Positions 1-10,584 of a DNA stretch of 64,000 bases are shown here, piece after piece; the stretch's first letter is position 1; every line of letters starts with the position of its first letter. The notes below the pieces were generated by a model. The model worked only from the letters and a program-made list of their open reading frames with translations. It did not search any database and was not told the origin of the DNA. Source of the stretch: Histoplasma ohiense (lineage: Eukaryota > Ascomycota > Eurotiomycetes > Onygenales > Ajellomycetaceae); NCBI GenBank assembly GCA_017607445.1, contig JAEVHH010000002.1:1116001-1180000 (forward strand), read 5' to 3'. The translations under genes and the position numbers were made by a program.

Positions 1-423
1 CCCAGAGCTTCCCTTTCTTCTTCCGTCTCTGTATCTGGACTTGACCTTCAAACCCTCGCAACTAGAATACTAATGTGTCTGCCCACTCCAGCACTCATCC
101 GCTACTTCCTTTATCACCCCTTAACACCACGGCCCCTCCGTTTCTCCCGCAACCGCTACCTGCGCCATTGGACCATCCACCGTGCCTGGCAACTCTACTG
201 CGCCAAGAAGCGTGAGGCACGCCAGCTCGAGCTCGAACGCCAGTGGAACAGCATGCGGGATGCGTGCGAGGAGCTACGAACGGGAGCAGGGGATGGTGGC
301 AAGTTGTTCCGCATTTCAATGAATAAAAGGGGCGTCTTCACGGATCAGATACCGATTGAGTATGGTAGGATGCAGACGGAGGGGCCTAGTAAGGACGGAT
401 GGAATTATGACTGGAAGAGGTAG
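1..423 (+). CDS. MRPL28: Mitochondrial large ribosomal subunit protein mL40 (MRPL28), 3' part
   Basis: The last exon, about 92-423, encodes a basic helical C-terminus containing RHWTIHRAWQLY, then a Lys/Arg/Glu-rich helix, and ends IPIEYGRMQTEGP..GWNYDWKR. This matches my knowledge of fungal mL40, a structural protein of the mitochondrial 54S subunit. The ATG at 73 is probably not the start: TACTAATG...CCACTCCAG at 70-91 looks like a branch point plus acceptor, so earlier exons lie at the left edge or outside the window. The frame is open from 92 to TAG at 421. How bases 1-69 divide into intron and exon cannot be decided here. Confidence 0.75.
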   Translation, partial: PRASLSSSVSVSGLDLQTLATRILMCLPTPALIRYFLYHPLTPRPLRFSRNRYLRHWTIHRAWQLYCAKKREARQLELERQWNSMRDACEELRTGAGDGGKLFRISMNKRGVFTDQIPIEYGRMQTEGPSKDGWNYDWKR

Positions 424-1754
424 AGGTTTTAGTGGTTGTTGAGGAAGGAAGCTGCGGGGCGAGAGCGTTGGGTTAAATTCGCTTGCAGTTTGATGGAGGT
501 GAAGCGAGAGAGCGGTGTGTTTTCGCTTTTGAAGATACATTGAAATTGAGAATTGTGGGGTTATACGACCTCATTTGTCCTTTTTCTTGCATTTTGTTGC
601 CGTTTCCCTTTCCTTCATTTATACGTTACATCAACTTATCTCTCCTTGTGTGCCGTTTTAGGACTTCTGTACTATACATTATACTAAACATTTTGATGCA
701 AAAATCAATACATAGACACACATATATATATCATTATCTCCCTTCCAAAGACAAATATCTCCTCCAGAACAAGTATATGTATCGTGACCAATAGCTAGTG
801 AGGAGCGTAGCTTTGCCTACAATTTCGCTGACGAAGCATTCCACCTCAATCCATTCTGCTCTAGCAAGTTAAAAAGAAAGATATCATTGAAACAGCAGGG
901 CAGCCTTAGAAATGGATGGTAGAAAATACAGGATAGGGGTACGCAACGAGGAAGGCTATTAGATTAGGCACAAGAATACGGAAAAAATAAATATAAGTCA
1001 TGGTAGATGGGAATCTGTCAGAATATCGTCGTTCGTCAATTTTTGATGGTAGATAAAGTAATAAATGGAAGAAAAATCCGACGTATTCGAAGCTAAGTTA
1101 GATGGGTATGGGTATGGGTAGGGTAAAATGGAAGGTGGAGCAGGGAAACAATCCCAGCCATGAAACAGGGAGATGAAAACGAACAAAGAAACTAAACTCA
1201 AAGGCGAAAAGGTATTAAATGTAAGCTCGACGGACAAACATATAAAGCAAATTAGGGAGTGGAGAAGGGACTTAGGGGAGAAGTAAAAGGAGGAAAGGAA
1301 GGAGGTTGCGTGAAGGGCAAAGAGGTTAGGAAAGGCAGCATTATCACATAACACAGCATACAGGTGGAAAAAGAATTTTGACTGATAATTAAAAATGCAA
1401 AGAATTCACATGAAAGTGGTAAGAATCACAAGACTGCCAAGATATGAAAAATGGAATCCCAAATAACACCACAGATGCATAATATAAATCAATTCGAGAG
1501 CAGTCGGTCACATACAGAATGTAACTCAATATCCATCAATTGTTTCCTGTCAAACACTATTTTGTGCAAAGGAGATAACCCAGTTTTTCAAATGATATTG
1601 GGAAGAGAATTTCAGACAAGACGACAGATAAATCTGGGAGGTTTCTTCAGTGTAGAAGTATGATAAATCCATCAAATAGGTTTGCTTCATGCTCAAACCA
1701 GTAATGAAGGGGCAGTAAAGGGTGGTTGTTCCCATTGGGGAGCATGGCATGAAC
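424..1754. other. Convergent intergenic region between mL40 and RHO2
   Basis: No ORF here resembles a protein. It should hold both 3' UTRs. It is A/T-rich, with TATATATA at 722-731 and a short GGGTAT repeat near 1100-1120. I see no RNA gene. Confidence 0.5.
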
Positions 1755-2774
1755 TCATAAGATTATACAACATGAGCTTCTGTCCTTTTCAAAGGTTAAA
1801 AGGGCTGCACGGGTTGCGGCTTCGAAAACGTCATCCACACCTTCGCCGGTAAGAGATGAACATTCTAAGTATTTTCTTGCTCCGATCTGGGTCGCCGTAT
1901 CATGGCCTTCCTTGGGCGAGATGAAACGCAGGGATTTCTTTCTCATTTCTTCAATTGCATGGTGATCTTCACGCAGATCTTTCTTCAGGCCCACAAGTAT
2001 AATTGGTACGTCAGGGCAACGCTCGTTTGCTTCTTCAATCCACTATGTTATATTTGTTATCAGCAAGAGCAGGAATTAAACACTGAGATATAGACCTTGC
2101 TACCTTCAGCAGGAAGGGAAGAGCTCACCTTATTTCGAACGTTCTCGAGAGAATCTGGTGTATCTACAGCGAATGCGATTAGAAGGACATGAGCCTTTGA
2201 ATATGCCAGGGGGCGTAAACGTTCGTAGTCTTCCTGCCCCGCAGTGTCCCACAGAGCCAGCTGAACTGACCGGCCGTCAACGCGACAATCCGTGACATAA
2301 TTTTCAAACACAGTAGGGACCTTTTCGATTGTGCATTAAGTTAGAGGTCATGATAGCCAAAAAGATCCCGTATATTTAACACGTAGCGGCGTATACTCAC
2401 GTAATGCTAAGTTTGATAGATTAGTTAAAGCTGCCAGACCACTATCTTAATTTGACAGGGTAGCAAAAACACTTACCGTGGGGAAATAGCCAAGGGTAAA
2501 CACGCTCAAAAGACTCGTTTTGCCACAGGCACCATCGCCTATTATCACCAGCTTCCTGAATAATTGTTTGTTAGCTCGTTTGACGAAAATGTCGGCACAA
2601 ACCGTGCAAAACTCCCACTCGACCCAGCTTAGAATGTAGCAATAATTGTAGATATAATACGACAAAACTTGATACACCCATCCAGGAGGCCCATATCCAA
2701 ATGATCCCAACCTGAACGTATCCCTTATCCACATACCTTCTCATAACATTGTCTGTCTGTTGTTGTTGTGCCAT
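1755..2774 (-). CDS. RHO2: Rho-family small GTPase Rho2
   Basis: Five exons: 2774-2737, 2555-2477, 2406-2401, 2320-2129 and 2042-1755 (603 nt, 200 aa). P-loop GDGACGKT lies at residues 19-26, the switch I region VPTVFENY at 42-49, DTAGQE at 66-71, and a CIIL CaaX box for geranylgeranylation at 197-200. SVFTLGYFP, NYVTDCRVDG and YLECSSLTGEGVDDVFE place it with Rho2 rather than Rho1, Rho3 or Cdc42. Rho2 acts at the plasma membrane upstream of cell-wall glucan synthesis and the Pck2/cell-integrity pathway in yeasts. The third exon is only 6 nt (CATTAC, His-Tyr). Without it the conserved tyrosine before VPTVFENY is lost. All splice phases agree, and the length equals that of S. pombe Rho2. Confidence 0.93.
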
Positions 2775-4058
2775 ATTTGTACAAGTCTGGATTTGCCGAA
2801 CCAAAAACTAACAAACAACTAAAACAAAACCTTTGAGATGAAGTCTCCCTTAAATAGTCCTCCAAGGATTGCTTTTTTGAGAAATTTCGACAAAGACAAA
2901 GTCAGGTCGGTAGGCCGCGATGAAAAGCGTTTAAAGAAAGCGAGAGGTAGCTGGGTTGAGCGGAATAGTAGGCCAAATGGGTGCAACAGGTTCGGCTGGG
3001 GGGCGAACGAGGAGGGAGGAATGCCAGTTGTCTAGCAAACACACAAACTGCGAGCTTCTGTTCGGAGAAATGTTTGACAACGAGAACAGACCAGCTGCCC
3101 GTGTGTCGAATGGATGCTGAGGTCCGACACGATGATGGGATGATGGCGCGAGACGGGAGTGGAAAGAGAATGGTTTGTCAAGAGAACGTGTTCAAGGTAG
3201 ATGTTGCAGTGTTAAAGAGTACTTCAACCAGAGCTAACGCTGCGGATGTGGGGATAGAGGGGGTTGCCGTTGATGGTCTCGGGAAATTTATGTGGAATGC
3301 TTTAAAGCAGGGAGGAAATCGGTTGGGCCAGGGTGTGAGCGAGGGGGCTGAGATCAATGTTTACATCGAACTGATCTCGAATCGAACGACTCTGATTCTT
3401 GATAAGCGCAATCAAGGGGGAGGGTGGGTGGGGGGGGGGATGGAAAAGAGACTTGGAGAGAAAGAAATAATTCATAACACAGGATGTATATCAATTAACA
3501 AGATGCATTTTATCATTCCCCATGGTGTACCATCCTCCTGTTTCTCTTTTATCTGGGCAAAGTATCAGCCGCGTACTGTATCGTATCGCTCGTATGGGGA
3601 CGTTCGGAACTTCGCTTACGGCGTCTAATCGAGGTCACGTGCCTGACGCCTCAAACCACTCACAAGGGCAGCACATTCCAGTGTGATGATGATGATGCTG
3701 GAGCCAGATCTCTAACCGCTTAAGTCTGCCCAATCCCAACCAGCATAGTAGCAGATCGATGTCGGGCTCTGATCTGCATCTAATCTAACAGCCAATATCC
3801 TGGTAGTCTTACACCAATTCTTTAACTTTTCTTGTCCCTCCTCCTTTCCCCAATTCTCTTAACTTTAGTCCGGCTTCCCCCTCCAGTCTCCTCCACCATC
3901 CTTCTGCCGCCGGGGTCTTTATTTGCACTCACCATTCACCCAGAGCAGGCCACATACCATTTGAGTCAGCCTGTCCGTGCTTCTTTTTCTCCCCCTCTCT
4001 CGCCGTATACGCTATCTTTTAACTTTGGTCTGACGACTCTGCTAGATCAGACAGAATC
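2775..4058. promoter_or_regulatory. Divergent promoter region RHO2 / NST1
   Basis: The 1.28 kb lies between the two start codons. A nine-G run sits near 3430. The last 250 nt before NST1 are strongly pyrimidine-rich (3820-4058), typical of filamentous-fungal promoters and leaders. The open frame at 2981-3628 has no recognisable protein character. Confidence 0.5.
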
Positions 4059-7000
4059 ATGCCATCCAACCAAAAGCGTGCGGCGCAGTCGCGAACAACG
4101 ATATCCAAGCCTCCAACCACTACAAATACATCTAAATCTATTTCGCCGAGATTGTCACCTCCAGTGGCTAGTAGCAATGACACTGCAGGCGCTGCAAAGC
4201 AAAACAACGGCTCCAACGCGGCTTCGCTTACGAATTCGAACTCAGATACAACTGCGAATCATGCAGTTGCAAACCACGTTGCTCCAACATCCACACCTGG
4301 AGTGAATCGGAAAAAGCAGAAGAGACGACAGAAACAAGCGGCACGTCTAGCTGCAGAACAGCAGCTTAAAGATGAACATCCTCCAGCAGGTACTAATAGC
4401 CAGAATGGTTACACCCGTAACACACAATGGGGCGATCCCGATGTCCCACTCCATTCGAACCAATACTCCTCTTCTCCTCTCAACCAAAATTATTTTGGCT
4501 CTCACGTCGGCGATCCAAACCACTACGACCCTGCCCAAAACGACGATCTCTATTCTACCGACGACGACGGCCACCTGTATGCGCAGCGGCATTCTCAAAC
4601 CCATCCGGATAGGCGTAGCATGGATCAGCATTCCGAAGCTAGTGGGAGCAAATCCAAGAAAAAGAAGAGTAAAAAACATCGTTTTACCTCCCTCGCAGCC
4701 GATGGAAGCTCAACATCCGTGTCGACCCAACGGACATCTACCACACGACCCGCTGCGCCACCTCCACCTCCGCTTTCTAACGCCGCACTTCGATCCGCCC
4801 ATAAAATATCGAAGGACAGGATATGGAACACATCGACCCAAGAGGAACGGGAAAATATCAAAGAATTTTGGCTGCAGCTGGGTGAGGAGGAACGGAGATC
4901 ACTTGTAAAGGTCGAAAAGGAGGCTGTTTTGAGAAAGATGAAGGAGCAGCAGAAGCATTCATGTAGTTGCACTGTATGCGGGAGGAAACGGACGGCTATC
5001 GAAGAAGAGTTGGAGGTTCTGTACGATGCATACTACGAAGAGCTTGAGCAGTACGCGAATCACAGCCAATCCTCCTTCGAAAATGGCGGCCCAATTGTCC
5101 CTCCCCGACTATATCAGCCACCACTTCGCTCGCTAGATAGGCATCCCCACCTGGCGAATAGCCAACTTCCGCCGAGGGGCAGAGTTCAAGAACTGCCTGA
5201 TGATGACGACCTAGAGGAGGACTACGACGAAGATGACGAAGAAGATGAGCCGTACAGTGACGATGAACTTGAAGAGGCTGCTCGTAGCAGTGGGGCTGAC
5301 TTTTTCGCGTTTGGTAACAGTTTGACGGTTAAAGGTGAGTTTACTTATCATATGAATATCCTCGATCGAATTATGGCTAACCCTTCACAGACGGTATTCT
5401 CACAGTGGCAGATGACTTACTTAAAAACGACGGCAAGCATTTCATTGATATGATGGAACAACTAGCCGAACGGCGAATGCAGCGGGAGGAAGACACGCAG
5501 TATGCTACTGCTTCTGCCGCACATCAATCTCTACATGCTGGTCATAACCACGGACCTCCCCTCGACGAGGAAGATTATGAAGATGAAGAAGACGACGATT
5601 ACGACAGCCAAGATGATGAGGACTACGAGGAGGATGAGATGGTTTGTGTGAACACACAACGTTTGGTTTTAGGTATTCAAGCTAATTGTCCCTTACTTCA
5701 TAGGATGCAATGACAGAAGAACAGCGTATGGAGGAAGGAAGGCGGATGTTTCAAATTTTTGCTGCTCGAATGTTTGAACAGCGTGTCCTAACTGCATACC
5801 GAGAGAAGGTTGCCCGCGAACGCCAACTAAAACTTATTGAGGAGCTAGAAGAGGAAAATAGGTTAGACGTCCAACGCGAGGCAAAGAAGGCAAGAGAGGC
5901 TCAGAAGAGAAAGGATAAGAAGAAACAACAGAAACAAGCCAAAGAGGAGGAGAAGGCGAGGAAAGAGGCAGAAAAGGCTGCTGAAGCCGCTGCTGCGAAA
6001 GCCATCGAGGAGAAAAAAAAGGAAGAACAACGACGAAAGAAAGAGGAACAAAGAAAGAAGAGAGAAGCTGAGAAAAAAGCTCAAGAAGAGGAACGTCTAC
6101 GAAAAGAAGCCGAAAAACAGAAGCGTCTGCAGGAGGAACGCGAACGTCAAGCCGAGATCGAACGAAAGCAGAGGGAGCAGAAGGAGCGAGAGAAGAAAAA
6201 GCGAGAGGAAGCAAAGAAAAAGGAGCGAGAGGAGAGAGAAGCGAAAGAGAAGGAACTTCGAGAAAAGAAGGCAAAGGAAGAGCAAGAACGTAAGGCCCGA
6301 GAACAAGCCAAGCTTGAGAAAGAAGCGGCCCTCAAGACCGAACGCGAGAGCAAGGAGCGCGCTAAACGCGAAGAACAAGCGGCCCAAGCGGCCCAAGCGG
6401 CCACTGCTCAAGCTGCCAAACGAATATCCCAGTCAGGGCCAACATATCTTCCTCCAGGCCTCCAACCTCAGCATGGACAATCAGCGCTGCAGTCGCCACA
6501 TTTCCAGGTTGCTACACCCGTTGTACCGAAAGCCCCAACTCCAGTTCGTCCTCGTCAAACATCCCAACATGGGTCCCATGCTTCTTCTCCGAGATCCCAG
6601 CCCGCCGGAACAGATACATCACATACCTCTGTTTCCCCTGGAAATGCTGGCGTGTCGCAATCATCAGGGTCCTCCAGTTCGGTTTCTGCAAAGTCCTTTG
6701 GTCCGACACCAATGCTCCATCATCCTCAGCCTTCTGCCCCTATGTCACCCTTGGGCGGAGCGGCCCGCAGCCCTCATTCTGTGGGTTTCAGCTCGATGCC
6801 TACATTAAATGGAGTACCCTCCAGCCTCCCTGGGTTACCGGGAATGACATCACGTATTCCATTGGGCCACGAAATGCCGATGTATCCCAGCCAACAGGTA
6901 CCTCTGGGAGGACAATTTAGAGGTTTCCCCTCCCCAGATGGTATACCAATGGCTCCAGGGTTAAATGGTACCCGCCCCATTATCCCAAGCCGAGGCTTCC

Positions 7001-8160
7001 CTCTAGACACCGGTCATGGTTTGCCATTTCATTCGCAGCTGTTAGGACCCAGTCCAATCTCTTCGTCTTCGTCACAGCAGCCTCAGATACCCCGGGAAAC
7101 AAGACGTGGGCAAACACACTCGAGACAAGCGTCATCATCTTTTGAAAGAAGTTCCCTAGAAAACAAACCCCAGAATTTACCAATATCCCGACCAGCCCCC
7201 ATTCAGCGCCCCGCTAGTACTACCCCTCATAATGCCTCACGAAACGAAACGAAACCCGAACTTTCAGATATTGACGACTTGAGTGCCCAGCTCGGCAGCA
7301 GTGCTCTTCTCGACGAAACTGATGTGCCTTTCACTTCCAGTCTAACTCAACCTATCCCCACAAGCTCGCTTCCCGGTGCTCCTGGTGCTGGGAGAATGGT
7401 ATTTGGAACGTCGCCATTATTTACCGAATCCCTCGGTTGTAAGTAGATATGCTGCAACCATTCTAATTTACATACCTGCTACAAAAACTAACAAATAGTT
7501 CAGCGAAGCATCCAAATTTTCCTCTTGGTCCTGCGGGCTCCGGTAATACTTGGGGTTCACAAACGCCGTTCGGAGGTCCCGGATTCCCTGCGACAACGTC
7601 TTGGGGTTCAGTACCGAGCTCAGGTTCGTTTATCTCACCAGGAGATAGTGAATATAACTTACTGACTCGTTGACATAGGATCTGGGTGGTCCAACAACGC
7701 GTTCGGCATCATAGGGGGAACACGTCCTCACACTTCGCGACCTGTTACGGTTCGTTTACTTGTAGCACAGGCTTGTAAGCAGCTAAACGCAACCAGTCCA
7801 ACAAAGGGAAATTCAGGCTTCCATAGCGTGAACCATGTATTGCGACAAGTTGAACAACTAAACCCACCGAATGAGCCTCAAATCACACTTGATGAGCTGT
7901 TGGATATCTGTGACACGGAAGGTAACCCACAAAACGGCGGTGGCTCTTTCGTAATCAAGAACGAGACGCGCGGCACCTTCGTTAAATTTGAGCCGGATAG
8001 CAATAGCACGTCATCAGGTCCCAGAGGAAGTGTCGCACCGGGGGATATCGGCAGTCCAGCTACTAGCATTAGCACTCCAGCATTTGGTGGCGTCGGGGCG
8101 ACTGGCGGTTCGAGACAATTCCCAGCGCCTCCGAATATTTCTCCGCCTACCGGATTCTAA
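4059..8160 (+). CDS. NST1: Stress response protein Nst1
   Basis: Five exons: 4059-5334, 5391-5641, 5704-7438, 7504-7623 and 7679-8160, giving 1287 aa with all phases consistent. The N-terminus is Ser/Thr/Asn-rich with a basic NRKKQKRRQKQAARLAAE stretch near residue 90. A Cys-containing patch (CSCTVCGRKRTA) follows, then acidic Glu/Asp tracts (about residues 390-510). The family core MTEEQRMEEGRRMFQIFAAR comes next. Then there is a very long Lys/Glu/Arg/Ala coiled coil (5840-6410), a Pro/Ser/Gln-rich region, and a conserved C-terminal domain with RPVTVRLLV and LDICDTEGNPQNGGGSF. Fungal Nst1 is a cytoplasmic factor linked to salt tolerance and, in yeasts, to mRNA-decay condensates. The long antisense frames opposite the coiled coil are codon-bias shadows. 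Confidence 0.92.
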
Positions 8161-10017
8161 AACTAGGTTCCATTCGATTGAGTATCCCCCTCCTAGTGTG
8201 GGATTCTGTATAACCAGCGTGAAAAACACATATATGCCTTCACTGCAATTGAGAATTGTTTGCTCGTCACTGTTCTCTATTCCCCTCAAGCTAGTTGTTC
8301 CTCACTTTTATTCTCCTTCCACAGGATAAATGGGTTTAGCGTTTTTACCGTTGCGCTTCGGTTAGCCCTATCCTCAAGGCCGAAGCCAACATCGTCCTTC
8401 CTCTTCTTTCCCTCTACCATTATTATCAATCTCCGACCACTAAAATCCTTTCCCCCTTCATTTTTCCTTCTATTCTGCTATTCCGTTCTTCGCTTTTGTC
8501 TCAGTCTAATGATCTGGTATTTGCCCTCTTATGTTATTCCTTTGTCCCTTTTTTTATGTTATTTCCTACGTGTCGCTGCCTGAGGTACAACTTTCATGTT
8601 CTGTACTACACAGCCAGGAAGGCACATTATTCAGGCAGGCAGACGGGCAGGTTATGAATGGCAGCAGGCAAGCTGTTAGGTAGCAATTGTTTTTTTTTTC
8701 TTTTTTTTTTCTTTTTTCGATTTTGATATCGATTGTTTGATTACTCAACCGTCGCTTTTATGAAACCTGCAATAGGCTATGGGCGTTGACAGAATTGCAA
8801 TCCATTTGCTTTATCTACCTCTTTTTTTATCTCAAACTAACTCCTGGATGCGTCCGTCCTACGTGATAAATAAATATTTGCTGGGAGAGAATTGAACCCC
8901 GATCAGCCATGAGTTGCGAATATCGATGTAGAGGAGTTGAAATAGCTGGAAGGACACGGTCACATGTCAGGAGGTATGTATGGCACCTTCCAGGAAGGAG
9001 CGGGATGTTCTCAAAGCGGAATCAAGAGCCGCAAACAAACCCTATAAAACCTCACCTTCCCCCGCCCACTTCCTCCACCTCTGTTTTTCAGTTTTCCCCT
9101 TTTATAGCCCTTTTATCTTCCCTCTCCAGTCATGCATGGGAGCAGGGGAAATCGCAGGCAGGCAAGCAGGGCTCAGGCTCGTAACTCAGGGTGAAAGGAT
9201 AGGGAATAGGGAGCTTGATCGTATGAAGCTTGCGGGAGATCCCGCCTATAGTCTGATTGGAGCGGGGAGCGGCTAGGAAGGTGGTAGCATTTTATTTTGT
9301 ATGTGTGCGATGCATCCACCTAGGCAACCATCTCACAGTAACTGATTAGCGTTATCCGCTATGCGTACAGATTACACACGGCCTCTTTCTTGAGGGAGGG
9401 CACGCCTGGCGGTGGGAGTGGAGCGAGGGTACGGAGTATATCTTCGAGAGACTGGGTTTGCGATAAACAGCCACTTAACGCGTGAGGATGGCCCCCAGGG
9501 GGGGGGTTCACCCTGTCGGTGCCATCAGTCCTGCATGCACATTCGAAAGTTGCCTGGTTTTACGACGGTAACCTTGAAGATCCCCTGTTTCCAAATTTGG
9601 ATGGATCATCAGTAATGAGACCCTTCCGCGCCCCTGAAGAATCCTTGCGTATATCGATTGATACCTCCCCGGTATCACTTTGATAGGTTTACGGGGGCTG
9701 TTATATTAGTTATACTAAACATAATCCCCCAACACTAAAGGATTTGATGATTACCATGGGTTTCTAGCTTGGAAAGTAGATAATAATCATTAAACCTACA
9801 GAATTTGTATGTAACAACCAAACGGTAGCGGGCAGCAAATAATGCGGCGTTGAGAACAAAAACCAAGGAGCATGAGAAACGAAAGGGACGACAACTGAAG
9901 CCCAATATCCCCCCCCCCCAACACTGCTGAAAAGGAATAAATAACGATTGGAAATGGAAAATAATCTGGTATAGCACACACGATCGAGGTCGAACCAGGT
10001 GGTCCAAAAAAAAAAAG
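8161..10017. other. NST1 3' flank and gene-free intergenic DNA
   Basis: Pyrimidine-rich 3' UTR sequence (8250-8560) is followed by unremarkable intergenic DNA. Short open frames here lack protein character. Homopolymer runs occur near 8690-8717 (T), 9499-9505 (G) and 9910-9919 (C). Confidence 0.45.
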
Positions 10018-10372
10018 ACAAAAAGGAGCAATGTATGTATGTATGTATAAATTTAACGTCCCAGAGGAGCGCGGGCGGCGCCCGCGCCCCAGAAGCCTCC
10101 CGAAGGGCATGGAGACGTGCTAAGCTAGAGATATTTCTATATATACACAAGATTAGAGAAACAGGAACCAGATGGCAACTCTTGAGAGAACTCAGCTCGT
10201 TGAGCTGTGCGTCCACTTCTGGCCCGACGTATGGCCATTCATGGTGGGGCTATAGTGTGGCTTTAAAAGGCCACCGCTGCCGTGCCTGGAAGGCTTTACT
10301 AGAGATAGAGAAAGGCTGTCCTTTCAGCTTGTCAAGAAGGCTCCTCAGTGCTTCATAAACAAAAAGGAGCAA
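10018..10372 (-). mobile_element. Non-LTR (SINE-like or 5'-truncated LINE) insertion, copy 1, with 14-bp target duplication
   Basis: ACAAAAAGGAGCAA occurs at 10018-10031 and again at 10359-10372, flanking a 327-bp body. The left end is (ATGT/GTAT)n, that is an (ATAC)n tail on the minus strand. Bases 10031-10245 align with 49292-49507: shared blocks include AAGCCTCCCGAAGGGCATGG and TGGCCCGACGTATGGCCATT. The remaining 113 bp (the 5' end of the minus-strand element) does not clearly match copy 2. This copy keeps a GC-rich inverted core (GCGGGCGGCGCCCGC near 10070) that is mutated by transitions in copy 2. There is no coding capacity. A tail of simple repeats plus a long target duplication is the mark of target-primed retrotransposition. 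Confidence 0.8.
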
Positions 10373-10489
10373 GGATAGAAGAAGAGGCAGTTTGGCCCCA
10401 GATACATATTTCATCTATTTCATGTACAGGACAAAATAAATAAAGCAGCTCCCTGCAAACAGAGTGGAGCAAAAGAAATTTTGGAGAAA

Positions 10490-10530
10490 CCAGAATTCAC
10501 AAAACAAAACAAAACAAAACAAAACAAAGT
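10490..10530. repeat. (AAAAC)n simple repeat
   Basis: Five or more units of ACAAA lie just downstream of the VPS35 stop codon, probably in its 3' UTR region. Confidence 0.8.
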
Positions 10531-10584
10531 TAAAAAGTAATGGTAATAGTGTAGTTGATAGTAATAGTATTGATTAATAATAAT

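Noticed and set aside
2981..3628. 215-codon plus-strand open frame in the RHO2/NST1 promoter region
   Set aside because: No domain, no signal peptide, odd composition with a glycine run from a G9 tract. It lies where divergent promoters are expected.
5834..6411. Long antisense frames of 73-146 codons
   Set aside because: They are mirror images of the Lys/Glu codon bias in the NST1 coiled coil (Phe/Leu/Ser-rich).
8880..8925. GAATTGAACCCC looked like the T loop of a minus-strand tRNA
   Set aside because: The surrounding bases do not pair into T and acceptor stems, and no anticodon arm follows.
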